DNA of 43,176 bases, from the NCBI GenBank assembly GCA_032358255.1, contig JAULBX010026818.1, positions 1-43,176 on the forward strand, read 5' to 3'. Position numbers and translations under genes: made by a program. The notes beneath the pieces are model-generated. The model saw nothing but the letters and a program-made list of their open reading frames with translations, did not search any database and was not told the DNA's origin. The DNA comes from Heterotrichella gracilis. Lineage: Eukaryota > Sar > Xanthophyceae > Tribonematales > Xanthonemataceae. Below, piece by piece: positions 22,004 through 33,185 of this stretch (position 1 is its first letter; every line of letters begins with the position of its first letter).

Positions 22004-23718
22004 TGTGACTGCAGACATGCTGGCCATGACGCCTGCTGCGCTATAGGCAGTGAGCCCATACGTGGCAGCCAAGCTGGCGTCTTTAAGATAAAGAGCATAC
22101 CTGCTTGCCAGGGTGGCTGTCATAGGAATGACGACGTGGAAGATGGTTCCCACCTGGGGGTTGAGCATGTTTATCACGTTGGGCGCCGCCAGGTAGGTGA
22201 CCACCTTGGCTGTGGTGCGCCAGTCATCGTGCAGGTGCCTGGAGTTGCTGTAGTATGGCTCAGGAAGGCCAGCACCTTCAAACACCCTGCATCATATAGA
22301 TCAAGGCAGACCGATCAGGGTTGCGCACTACACACTATGACGTACACTACATGCATCCTAGGCATGCCAGGGGAATAGAAACTCAGCCTTCTGTGGCTCA
22401 TAATACAGCTGTTTGCAATCATGCGCCCTAACCACGCCACCACCTTGGAGGAGCTTGACAGCCTTTGTTCAGGTGCAGTAACAAAGGTAGTAGTGTCTCC
22501 TACCTGCTCTCGAGGAGCACATTGTACTCCCTCAGCAGGCGGGCACACTGGGAGATGGCACTGTCAGTCTCAGACCCACTGCCCTGGGCGTTTAGCACCC
22601 CTTCCTCACTCTGCAGCAGTGCCTGCAAAACCATCCCAAGGGTTCACCTATTGCTGGTCTAATCTTTGCAACAAAACGCCTAGCCACTATCTGAGATAAC
22701 GCTTTCAGCAAGTATCTACCGTTAATACCCCAAGGGACATGGACAGCATACTGAAGTGGGTTGGAGCTGCCAACTTGGCAGCGTGTGCTAGCTGTATCCT
22801 CGTACCTCAAGCTCGGCCAAGAAGCACAACGCGTGACGTGAGTTCCGCCCCAGCTGTGGCCAACCAGCAGCACCCGCAAGCGAACACCAGCGTCTCGCGC
22901 GACTCGCACAGCCCGTTTCAGCAGCTCCACCAACTTTGCTGCAACCCACTCACAGCCTGTCTCCAGCGCGTCGTGTTGCCCATCCAGCCAGCGTTTCAAC
23001 ACCGAGTTCCAAGCCAGCTTCTAGTCGTTGTCGATGTCTTGTGCGGTGTTGGGATCTGTTCCTCGGAACGAAACTGCCACCGTCACTGGCTCATCTGTCA
23101 TCTCACGCACTTTCCTCCACGTGCTCGCTCGGCCGTCGAACCAGGGGGGCGAGGATGGCTATGGCGTGTCCCTGGTTGCTGTGGTCGTTGTCGTGCACGA
23201 CACTGTACGTGTTCAGCATCCAACTGCTAAGGTTTGGTATGCCGTCATAGTGCAGACAACAGAGGTGCAGTTCGTCATAGGGCTTTAATCAGCCGCAGGC
23301 ACGCTGGGTGAACGTTCATCGCAGCCTGGAGATCACACAGGTGAGACCTTGTTAGTTACGAAGCCTGTACAAGTTTAGTACCTCACGACTTGCAGATAGG
23401 ACACAGGTGCAGTGTAAGCGGTACAAGGGCAGGTTGCAGCAACAGGGCATGACCTGCACACACCCGTGTACCCCTGCAGGTTCACATATCTGACGCATAC
23501 ATATGTACACCAACTCGGCTTCACGCTTCCTTATCGAGCTTTCCAAAGAGGCACAACTGTGACGAACGCCCGGTCGTGCGGGTAGAACGAAAAGTAGAAC
23601 GCAAGATTAGTGACATAAGGACTTGCTACACTGAGCACTTGCCCTTGCCAAGGGCCTTGGAGCCCCGTTTTCGTTCCCCTGTTTTTGTCACTGTGTTGCT
23701 CTCCCCCTGGTGCCACGG

Positions 23719-23764
23719 CAATGGGTTAACATTGTTAACAATGTTAACTTAACATTACCCATTG
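23719..23764. repeat. nested palindrome
   Basis: GTTAACATTGTT followed by AACAATGTTAAC (23725-23748) is a perfect 24-bp palindrome. It is enclosed by CAATGGGT (23719-23726) and its inverse ACCCATTG (23757-23764). It lies just upstream of the open block at 23531-23716, so it could be a cis-element or a cruciform-prone site. Confidence 0.85.
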
Positions 23765-24550
23765 ACCCAGGTTAGAGGGGAGGGTTCTGGGCGGTTTCAG
23801 CTGGGGCTCCACTAGAGGCTCTAGCGGTCCGCTGCCCCCGGGTTTTTGGGACCTCTCCGTCCCTTACTTATGCCGCCAATTATGGCCGGCGTTCTTTTCT
23901 TCTTCTTCTTCTTCTACAGTAGCCAGGTTGGTAAACTTCAGTGTCTGTGAGCTGAACGCTGCTTCTTTCAGCACTGTGTTCCAAGGCCCTCACGGCTGTT
24001 CAGAACAGAATCTGTGGTGTGAGCAATCCGAGGATTCCGGGCACTCTGAGCATTCTGGCAATTTGGCATTGGAAGACAATTGAAAACGACGTTGTCCTGT
24101 CAGTACTCAGTATGCTCATAGCCGGGCTAATTGTATTGAACATGTGCTGGGCACTTCCATTTGGGATACTATGGCATACTATGGGGACTAAGCGGCTTGC
24201 TGTGACTGTGAGTGACCCTACCAGCTGAGCCCATGTTGCTCAACTGTACTCACGAGCCAGGCACGTTTGGTTGGGTGAAGCTCCCAGTCACAGCAAACCG
24301 TCGGTCATCTCCGAGGAAAGAACAGCCTTTTACACGGACACCTCGCCTTCCTGTTACTTCACAGCTAAGAGACAAAAATTGCAAAGGCAGGCAGCCACAT
24401 CCTCCAAGCGCACTTGGCTGGAAGACACTCCACCTTTGGCTTTAAATTTGCCCCCCATTCCATCCCCATTCCCACCTCTCGCCTGAGTTCCCCAAGCTGC
24501 ACCCCACTCACTCACCCACTCACCCCCCCCCTTGCCCCCCTTCTGCTCCG
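23765..24550. other. no supported gene
   Basis: A CTTCTT run ending in ctacag at 23897-23918 looks like a plus-strand acceptor. A hydrophobic segment (VVLSVLSMLIAGLIVLNMCW, about 24088-24147) ending at a GTGAGT donor near 24209 could be an orphan exon. No partner exon was found and codon use is not GC-biased. Confidence 0.4.
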
Positions 24551-24554
24551 GGTA

Positions 24555-24559
24555 TTACA
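24555..24559 (-). terminator. TGTAA polyadenylation signal of the SEC23-like gene
   Basis: TGTAA on the minus strand about 92 nt downstream of the stop codon (24651-24653), at the usual chlorophyte distance. Confidence 0.55.
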
Positions 24560-24650
24560 TGCTGTAGTCTGCCAACGCCGCCAAAGGCCCCATATGCGCA
24601 TTTTGCTGGGTTGGGCGCCAGCTGTCACCTCTGCCCAGGCTGCATCCGAC

Positions 24651-27600
24651 TCACTCCCCGCGGGCCAAAAACTCCACCACCTCTTGCCGCACTTGTTCCA
24701 AAAACAGCACGAACCCCGATGCGGTCACCTCCCCCCCCTTGTCCCCCTGCTGCTCGGGATCCTCAATGAGGTAGTCTGTGAAAGCCCCCACGTCCTCCAT
24801 GCCGCCGCGCACCATGCGCAGCTGAGGGGTCAGGCGCCGACTCTGGCGCAGCAGGTTGACGGTGCGGCGCAGCATGCTGGACTGCGGTGGCGGGAAAATA
24901 AACATATAAATATTGAAAAAGAAACAATGCTAGTAATAAGAAAACAAAAATAAGCATGAGTACCAGCAGCAGTTCAACGGTGCGGCGCAACATGCTAGCC
25001 TGCGGGGCAGCAAGTAAACAAATGGATTCGATAGAATTGATTTCATTTTAGTATTTTGAACAATGTACTAATGATGCGGTCAAGTCATTTTTATGACATA
25101 GCTCACTACCATCCCCTACCTGTGGTGGCGGGAAAGGGAGGTCTGGAGGATAGCCTGCCGAGTAGTACACCACCAGCGATGTGAATGTGTCTAGTAGGAA
25201 GATGTGGCATCCGCTGGTGACCAGCACGGTGCGAGTGAGGGAGTGCTGGGGAAAGGCCTGGGGGACGGGTGGGAAGTGGGGGGTGAGTGGCGGGAGAGGG
25301 GAGGAAACCTCAGTGGAAGGGGGGCAGGGCAGAGGGGGGAAGCAGACGCTTTAAACCCTAAAAACAGGTGACGCTGTTACCCTGGCCAAACAAGTCAAAG
25401 ACTTGTATAACACACTACCCCCACCTCCACCCCCACCCCCCCCACCACCCCCACCCCCACCACCACGCACCGGCTCCTCGGGGCTGTTCCATGAGCTAAG
25501 GATGGGGTCCACCGCTGCGTGCAGCTATTACCCTGGCTACACAAATTGAACACATCCACAACACACCACCACCATCACCACCACCACCATCACCGCCACC
25601 CTCACCAATACCGCCCCCAACCACAACCACCACGCACCGGCTCCTCGGGGCTGTTCCATGAGCTGAGGATGGGGTACACCGCAGCGTGCAGCTGCTGGGG
25701 GGGCAGGCACGTCCACAGGTGCTGCAGGAAGGTGCGCTGGTCGCTGGTGGCGCGATCGGGGTCCAGCAGGGGGCTGCGCAGGAGGGCGTACACCAGGCGG
25801 GGCAGGGGCTGCAGCTCTTCGCATGCCTCGAACATCACGTCGACCTGCCGGGGCCAAGGGGAAGGGGAAGGTCAGTGTGGAGTTGGTGGTAATTTCAGGT
25901 GAATCAGGGCAGCTTGAACTTAGGAGCGCTCTGGATCCAGCAGGGGGCTGCTGCAGAGGAATGCAAGTAAGGACATACAAAAATAGGGATTGTTCTTGCA
26001 TGGTGATCTTGAATGGTATCCATGTTTCTATCCCCAAGATAGTAATCGTGATCATAATCCCCAAGATGGCCCCGGTCCTCCCCGCACCTCCCCCTGCCCC
26101 TTCGCCAGCTGCTCATGGAAGTTTGCCGCCAGTATGACCAGCCAGTCCTGCAGCAGCGCCCTGCCCTCGGCCAATGACTGCTCCTCGCAGGCACGCAACA
26201 CCTAAGGGACAAGGGAGAAAAAACAATTTCAGAAAACAACGCTACTTCATCGCTGTGTTTTGCATCCATTCAGCTGTTTCTGAAGGCATGCTGGCTGTGT
26301 GCACCACTGAGCGGCCCCAGGGTCGGGGGAGTGGGGGGTAAGGCGACCGAGGGGTACCTTGTGCATGAGCAGGCACGCCAGTACCCCGGGGCGGGCACCG
26401 CTTAGGGTTCCCGATTTAGGGTATAAGCTGTAGGTTTTAGGGTTTACCTTGTGCATGAGCAGGCACACCACTGCGTCTGGGCGGGCACCTGAGTACACCT
26501 CCCCCGGTGTGGCTGCCACCTTGACAGGCAGGGTGCGCACGCGCATGCGCCGCTGGAGGATGAACCTGCAGGACATGTGTCCCCACTAGTGGGCGCTGGT
26601 GCGGTGGTTGGGCTTGCAATGATCAATTCAGACTACAATGGTTGTGTATGGGTTTATCGTTCCTGCGGACCAGACTCCCTGGTGACGCGATCTACTGGGC
26701 GACGGCTAAATATAACAGAAAAGAGCATGCATGTAATGTTTATAGACAGTTCAAATGAGCAACGATGCCAAAGCCTTTCCAGGCCCCCTCCGACAAGGTT
26801 GAAGGCCAAAGGGTTTACGGTTTAGGCCATGGGTACACGGCAGCGCACGCATGCCACCTCCTCTCCCCCTCATCATGACGCCATTCCACCCCTGTCCCTC
26901 CCCAGGCGTTCTTATCACCGGCACCAACACCAAACATGAAATCCCAGCTGCGCCTAAACGTACTACTGCAAGAAAACCACACCCAGGACCTAGGGTTTAG
27001 GGTTTGGGAGTCAGGGTTTCAAGCAGGCCGCAACCCACCGTTGTTGGGGCGCAAGTGGCGCCGCCTCCCCCTCCCATTCCTCCTGATGCCCATTCTCCCC
27101 CTCCCCCTCCCCTTTCAACCCCTCCCCCTCCCCCTCCGTGGTCATCACCGGCACCAACACCGAGTACTGGAAAGCAAGCTGCAGCGCGGGGGAGGCATCC
27201 GGCTGACCCGCAAACCCATCCGCGGTAGCATACTCAAAGTCAAAGGCAAATGCATCGGGGGGGTCACAGCTGTTAACGTGGTAGAGGTTGTCGTATTCCT
27301 CGTCCTGTTGGAGGCGCCCGTAGGCGCCGGCGACGCGGAATTCGGGGGAGGTGCGGATGCGCAGCAGGCAGCCGAGTGCACGTTGGGCAGACAGGCGCCG
27401 GTAGATGTCCTGCAGGGAATGCAGCAGATACATAAAAGGGGTCCTAGTCTTGCAGTGTCTTACAAGCCAGGGACACAGAGCCATTGCTGATATTGGCCAG
27501 GGTTGAACTGCATGCACCCCCGCCTCCTCCCCTGATTGTAACCCACCGATTACACTAGAATTACACCACCCCACCCACAAGCACACCTGAAACCAGTGTG

Positions 27601-30600
27601 TTCACGGCCCGATCTGGCTTTTTCCTATGCCACCCACCTGAGGCAGCGCCGAGTCTTGGAGTGTCTGGTATAGGAACACTGACCCGCCACTGCCGTTGGC
27701 CAGTGGCTCGATGGCATGCAGCCCCGCTTCCTCGGATGCCAGCAGGTAGATGTCCACACACACACCCAGGGCGGTGGCGGCGATTCCCGCCTCGGTGTAA
27801 AACTGCTCCGCCAGGGGGTTGGGCTCAATCTGCGTCGGCAGAATTTCTAGGAACATATCGAATTTTGATGGGAAATTTGGACATTTTGCATGTACATCCA
27901 AACCCTAGACCCTAAACCGTAAGCGAACGCATACCTTTTGATAATTTTTTTGACAATTTATCATATTGAAAAGCTGACGCGCGTAGGAATGTGCAAACCT
28001 TTATAAAGCTAAAGGTGATGGTGCAAATCATTAAATGTGTAGATGGGTATCTATTCCGGCAATGCACAAGGCCTAATCATCGCATCCAGGCATCCAGTAG
28101 CTGCATACCACTGGTAACAATCGCTGCACGTATGCGCACCTCTTTTCCATCCCCTTGTTCCCCCTCCCCCTCTCCCACCTCCACTGCCACCTGCTCAACA
28201 TCGGGCTGAGGTTTGGCTCGCGGCTGTTGCAGCGCAATGGTGTCATACCCTGCAGCCCAAAAAAACAAGGATTTAGAGGGGCACGGCATCATGTCCTGTG
28301 TATGCTATGATGCCACCCTGTAACCAATGGGCATGCGTCAACGTTATGAATCATATGAGGTATGCATTGGGTTTCTGCCATCCGCACGCTACAGTATACC
28401 AATGATATAAGGATGCAGTTTAGCACCAACACCATGCAACCCAGTACCACACCTCATGCATTTGCCCCTCTCTTACCCGAAAAGAAGTAGGGATTAATAT
28501 CCGGGAAGCTAGGGTCCAGCATGGAGGGGACGTCCTTGCCAATCAGGGTCGGCGGCTTGACCCTGTATAGCTGACCCCGCCCACAGTTGGGCTGGCCAGC
28601 AAGGAAGGCGAGCAACGTGGCGCCTGCGGGTGGGGAGGGTGGTTGACATTTAGGCATAGGTGAAGGTTGGGCAATGCTGGGATCAGGAAACCCTTGGATG
28701 GGTACAGGTGGCCACGCTCTCCCCTTTCCTAATACGAAATTTACATTCAAGTCACTCAACATTCAAGTTTATTTATATATTATGGGGAACCTTTCCCAGG
28801 AAGGCCTGCGGGTGCCTAGCATTTGTGCCCGAATTCACTTCCACTTTGGCAACAATTGGCAGATAGCCGTGCTAGGCCGCCTGTCCCCCCTAGCCGCTGT
28901 GCCCACCTAGTTAAACAGATAAAATACAATAATAAAACGTACCCGCATACACAGCTTCGCCAGGTTTGCCGCTGGTGCTTGCCTGCTCATTGGTCTGCTG
29001 GCGCACCAGGTTGGCACCGTTGGCTGTGCCACCAGCAAGGTAGCGCAGCACTGCCTGCAGAGCGCTGCCAAAGCCTCTCGCGCCGTCCATCCGAGCTGAC
29101 ATGGCGTCGCCTGCACACCGCAGGTGGGGTGGACACAAGGGTTGGCGCGGGTTGCGGTGTATGGGTTAGGGTTGGCACAGTCAGCAGCTGGGGCCCTACA
29201 GGTGGTGGTGCAAGGATGGAGGACCCTGTGGACAGTACACCACGGGGAGAGGGGAAACGATCACCGCTGATTGCAATCCCCACCTATCCCCCACTGCAAT
29301 CCCCACACACCCGCCCACAGCAAGTACCACCCGTGGGTAGCCACACCTATTGTTCACTGCAATGCCTGGCAGCACAATAACAATTGCCAAGCTTCGGCTC
29401 CACTTGGCTCAATCAGCTCCAGCGCTGCCTCTATCCTAAACCCTAAACCCTAACTGTTCAACCCTAACCCCACTGCAATGAAACCCTACATTCGGCCCCG
29501 CTTGGCTCAATGAGCTCCAGCGCCGCCTCTATCTGTGGTTTGCAGTCCGACACAGGCGCCAGGAGCGCTGTCAAGGGGAGCGCATCCTCCAGCTCAACAG
29601 GGGTGGGGGCCTCCCCAGTGTCATCAATGGGGATGTTCTGAACTGCAGGTACAGCCGCTTGCACGTCCCACAAGCCGATCTGCAGCACACACAACATGCA
29701 CTTACAAGCAATCCAGGAGTAGAGTAGAGGTGAGAGTCAGATGAATGGCCAGCCTTACGCCACCGGGTTAAGGGTTTAGGGTCCGGGTTTATGCTTAGGG
29801 TGAGCGGTCAGCATTGCATGGGCATGCAGCATTGGGCTCTGTAATGGCATTGCTCACAACTTAATTTGGCGTTGTGCCAGTTGCTTGTAAGAATAATGGC
29901 ATTGCTTACAAGGGTTTCAAACATTCTGACACAGGGGAGCGGCATTCTGAACTGCTGACACAGCTGATTGCGCATCCCACAGGCTAATATGCACCGCACA
30001 GGTACACTACAGTTACCATAATAACAAGGGATTCCTGCTAATTCATATTTCTATTTAATACATATTGTACATGAATAAAGCTATGAACTGTATTTAAAGA
30101 CAACGATTTTGACTGCTGTCTTTCAAGTAGGCCCCTTCACAAGTGCTTACCGTGTCTGAGAAGGTGATGATCCCAAAGAGGGCAGCAGAGGGCAACGCCT
30201 GCAGCGCCGCTTGCAGCCCGCTCTTCACAACCTCTAGGGTATCTGCGGTGCAGCAAGTGTCCACTAGAGCGATGTACACCGGCTTGCCATACTGCTGCTC
30301 GGGCATGCCATCTCCCTACATTGGTGAAATGTGACGAATCAGAAACCACAAGTGACATGTATAGAATGCGGTGCAGCAGAGTTTACCAGGGTGATGTAAC
30401 CTGGCTTTCCATACTGCTGCTCTGGCTCGCTTTCTCCCTGCACCGGTGGCAGCACAGGCTTGGAACGTAGCGGACCAGGAATCACATGATCGGTCAACCA
30501 CATGATCGGAGTCCGGAACCACATGATCGGAGTGGTTCCGGAATCACATGATCGGTCAATCACACCATCACCACCAGGAGCCATCCTATGGTAGTGCCAC

Positions 30601-32470
30601 AAGCATTCCACATGGCAGGCTCCATGTCTCACGCCTTTCCCATTCTGTCGCCCAAGCATGCTGTGCATTTGGAAGCAACCCAAAACCCTAAGCAAGCCCC
30701 CACCACGCCATGTTGATTACCTAAATCTTAGACCCCAACCCTACCCCCCCCCCCCCCGGGTGCCACGTTGCTTACCTACTTCCAATACCCTAACCCTATC
30801 CCCTCCCCCAGTACCCTCCTCGGCTTGTGGAGCCACCTCCACACCATTCACCCCACGGTCAAAACCGGGACCGTTATGGTATTGCGCTTGTTTAACCACA
30901 TATATGAAATGCGCATGCATACATGGTTGCATGCCAGTTGACATGGCCGCCATCACCACCCTGCCGCCCATGTTTCGAAGCAAACCGCACCCAGCCTGTG
31001 CCCCACCATGCCATGCTGCTTACCTCAGTACCCTCCTCGGCCTGTGGTGGCACCTCCACATCGAACACATCCTGTTGCAGCTCGGGGCAGGTGTGCTTAG
31101 CGCTGCTGCGCATGTACCTGGGACGCGAGCGGTTGAAATTTAGGGTACGTTTAGGGTTGCAGGTTGCAAAGGGTTGGGTCTTTCAATTTGTTGAGCGGAG
31201 AAGCTTTAGGGTGCAACTCAACTTCCGCTGCTGCGCATGTATCTGGGGTGCCGGCAGGTATGATGTAGGGTTTTATTTAGGGTTTAGGCCGAAGCATACA
31301 CTGTTCTACTGGGTTTGTGGTGCCAGCAGGTTGTACCTCAGATCACATACAACCAACTACCCCACAAGCATACCCAGGATAGAAATGCGTGGCGTCGTTT
31401 GTACAACTGACTGATATTCGACAGGCCAAAAAATGCAGTCCAGTCAAGGCAATCCGTGCTGAGGTTGGCGGTACATGCCACGCCTTGGTTTGACATCAGT
31501 GGTCTCGCAGCTACATCCACCCATTACCTGGCGTTTCTGAGGTTGTACTCATTGTAAGCACCGCAGATGCAGCAGACCCAGCCGCCCTTTTCAAACCAGC
31601 AGTGCTTGTTGATGTACCTGCGTGTAGGGTTTAGGGTTTATGCAAGGCAACGCGTTCACAGGCAGGCAGGCACCAGCTGCACATGGGTTTAGGGTTTTAG
31701 GGTTTATGCGAGGCAACACGTTCACAGACAGGCAGGCACTAGCTGCAAATGGAACATAATTGCAGGTGTAGCCGGTCCACAACACGTGCAGAAGTTCTGA
31801 GCGAGCATGCGCGAGTAGCAGTCTTGGGGACATACGCACGTCAATTCGCTGTAGCTGATGCCCCTAGGATATGTCACAATCGAGTAGATGCACAGCTGTA
31901 GCAGTGTCATGACAAACTTTTTCTGGCTCAGTGTATGCAAGACTGAATGCTGAACTTGCTGTATGGCAAGTGATTGCTTGTACAACACAGCTTTAACTAC
32001 AGCGCACAGACCCTTGTGCAAGTACAGTCTTGTACTCACGAGTAGCACTCTGTACACCGGCTGATGTCCTGTGATGTGACTCCCACGGTGTTTGCCTCGA
32101 GCTTGGCAAAAGGCTGCACTATGCAGCCAAAGGGCAGGCCACAGGACTCCTTGAGCTCGCCTGTCGCAGGCAAACACGCTGTTGGGCAAATGGCATCACA
32201 AAATGGACGCAAAACTGACTTGTTACAGCATGGTAAATTAAGTGTGGGCAGGGTGCAAGTTTGCAGGCGGGCGTCAGGTATTGCACTTGACCACTGACAC
32301 GAGCAGTAGTCACGCAAGCCAATTGTGGGCAGCGATGGCTGGGGTGCACCATGGGATGTCACCATCAGGGCAAGCCAGGTGGCATCTCTAGCGTTGGGTA
32401 ACGATGATGCAAGACACTAAGTGCACGTACTTGTGGCTGGGAACCTCTGCACAGTAAACTCCAACGCCAT
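24651..32470 (-). CDS. SEC23-like COPII coat protein
   Basis: Sixteen exons, all phase-consistent (831 aa): 32431-32470, 32040-32160, 31528-31617, 31024-31117, 30151-30315, 29490-29679, 28943-29110, 28477-28623, 28140-28249, 27638-27829, 27039-27409, 26448-26565, 26088-26201, 25638-25844, 25120-25257, 24651-24881. It starts MALEFTVQRFPATSELKES. The zinc finger is C49-x2-C52 ... C69-x2-C72. The trunk (vWA-type) begins at about 128 (VYIALVDTC, ALFGIITFSD, GLWDVQAAVPAVQNIP). Then come the beta-sandwich and helical parts (LPRLVYALLRSPLLDP) and a gelsolin-like end (SGCHIFLLDTFTSLVVYYS, PFPPPQ). An acidic Gly/Glu insertion at about 529-557 is unusual. SEC23 family proteins form the inner COPII coat and stimulate SAR1 GTPase on ER vesicles. 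It resembles the divergent plant SEC23-like subgroup more than canonical SEC23, so a specialised role is possible. Echo copies of at least seven exons lie in its introns. Confidence 0.92.
24961..25000 (-). repeat. exon echo of the last SEC23-like exon
   Basis: Minus-strand gcag|GCTAGCATGTTGCGCC followed by GCACCGTTGAACTGCTG matches the acceptor and start of exon 24651-24881 (gcag|TCCAGCATGCTGCGCC...). It is intact for about 11 codons and then ends. Confidence 0.85.
25461..25528 (-). repeat. exon echo of exon 25638-25844, 3' end
   Basis: Nearly identical to 25631-25697, covering YPILSSWNSPEEP plus the GTGCGTG donor. A stop replaces one codon (gagctaag for gagctgag on the plus strand). It lies downstream of the true exon inside C-rich CCCCCACC microsatellite sequence. 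Confidence 0.9.
26351..26406 (-). repeat. exon echo of exon 26448-26565, 3' end
   Basis: Encodes GARPGVLACLLMHK followed by a GTACCC donor-like sequence, against GARPDAVVCLLMHK plus GTAAAC in the true exon. The copies are separated by about 40 bp of TTTAGGG-type repeats. Use of the second donor would add codons in frame. Confidence 0.9.
29391..29436 (-). repeat. exon echo of exon 29490-29679, 3' end
   Basis: Minus-strand ATAGAGGCAGCGCTGGAGCT followed by GATTGAGCC matches the true exon segment encoding IEAALELIEPSGAE. It is separated from the true exon by CCCTAAA-type sequence. Confidence 0.9.
30368..30446 (-). repeat. exon echo of exon 30151-30315, 5' end
   Basis: Encodes GESEPEQQYGKPGYITLVN against GDGMPEQQYGKPVYIALVD in the true exon and keeps an upstream gtgcag acceptor. 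It loses homology after about 25 codons. Confidence 0.9.
30742..30860 (-). repeat. C14 homopolymer and exon echo of exon 31024-31117, 3' end
   Basis: 14 C's in a row at about 30744-30757. Then 30810-30845 reads, on the minus strand, VEVAPQAEEGT, copying VEVPPQAEEGTE of the true exon. Confidence 0.8.
31222..31247 (-). repeat. exon echo of exon 31024-31117, 5' end
   Basis: Minus-strand ccccag|ATACATGCGCAGCAGCGG copies the acceptor and first codons (tcccag|GTACATGCGCAGCAGCGC). It lies upstream of the true exon. Confidence 0.8.
31626..31751. repeat. about 60-bp tandem duplication in a SEC23-like intron
   Basis: Two units of gggtttatgcaaggcaacgc, then gttcacaggcaggcaggcac, then cagctgca, each flanked by TTTAGGG-type repeats. 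Confidence 0.85.
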
Positions 32471-33185
32471 GGCTGCACTGGTCCTGCGCTGATCTCACGA
32501 GATCTCAGGCTGCATGGCTATGCTGAAGGGCGATGCACCCAATAGATAGCAAGAGCTTGGGTGTAGGTAGTCTAACACCACTGTGCTAGGAATGTGTTTA
32601 GGATCTACGCAGTGTAGCTGCACTGATGCTTGACAAGCACCGATTTAACACCGAAGTCCACATGCCCAATCATGCCCAATTCCAAACAGTTGTTCACATA
32701 CGTCAAACCAAACCGAACAAAGCTAAGGAGATTTGCCAGACGGCAGTCGGTGGGACACTTATCGTTTGGGCGATCGAATACAATCCACCTTGCAATTCAC
32801 CCGGACCTTAATAAAATCACATGTGCATATTACTAGTACTGGGTTTTTTCTATATGCATGCATTGTGCAACTGCAACGTCGACGAAAGAGGTGATTTTAG
32901 AAGTACCCTTGCAATCTTTCGTCGCCATAGCTCCCTTTGCGACGCGTTTGATTGCAGCCTGTCTCCTTTACATCGGAATACTTCATACTTAGCGGCCGAC
33001 TGCTTCCATGCCATGTTAGCTTTACGTTTGAACCTGCACTTCTTTCTGCAGTAAGGCAAACGCCAGCATGTAGAGTGGCCTACTTACTTTCAGTAGGAGA
33101 GGGGTCGAACCTTATATCCCTCTGGTGTTGGCCAACACAGGTGGCTTAGTGCGTCTGCCGAGTGACACAGGGGCTATTGATCAAG
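32471..33185. promoter_or_regulatory. head-to-head intergenic region, SEC23-like / BRCT
   Basis: About 715 bp separate the SEC23-like ATG (minus, 32470) from the proposed BRCT-gene ATG (plus, 33186). The region is AT-richer than the exons and free of CCCTAAA tracts. It is likely to contain both promoters; no TATA box was assigned. Confidence 0.45.

Larger units (their letters stand above)
20450..23716 (-). pseudogene. decaying class-3-lipase-like gene with repeat-rich C-terminal part
   Basis: The lipase-like core lies at about 22770-23300. It contains VTVAVSFRGTDPNTAQDIDN, typical of the class-3 lipase oxyanion region, and RVLLVGHSWGGTHV with the GxSxG nucleophile elbow. This part is broken: a frame slip near 23275, an extra C in a C6 run near 23145, an in-frame TAG near 23020 and a further slip before FLAELE near 22810. 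The 3' part is open: exon 22504-22622 (ALLQSEEGVL...LLREYNVLLESR), then, in phase, 22286 down to about 20950. It begins VFEGAGLPEPYYSNSRHLHD and becomes Gly/Ala-rich, then collagen-like. A likely last exon at 20450-20650 starts VRDVRPANKRL and ends in TGA. An open block at 23531-23716 (SPYVTNLAFYFSFYPHDRAF) may be the N-terminus. Assembly indels could mimic some of the breaks. Confidence 0.55.

Noticed and set aside
21572..22378. 268-codon plus-strand Cys/His-rich frame
   Set aside because: It is the antisense of the 36- and 18-bp repeats of the minus-strand gene; its multiples-of-three repeats keep all frames open.
23765..24240. LTR retrotransposon fragment
   Set aside because: A CTTCTT tract and compact motifs suggested it, but no terminal repeats, primer-binding site or polymerase frame were found.
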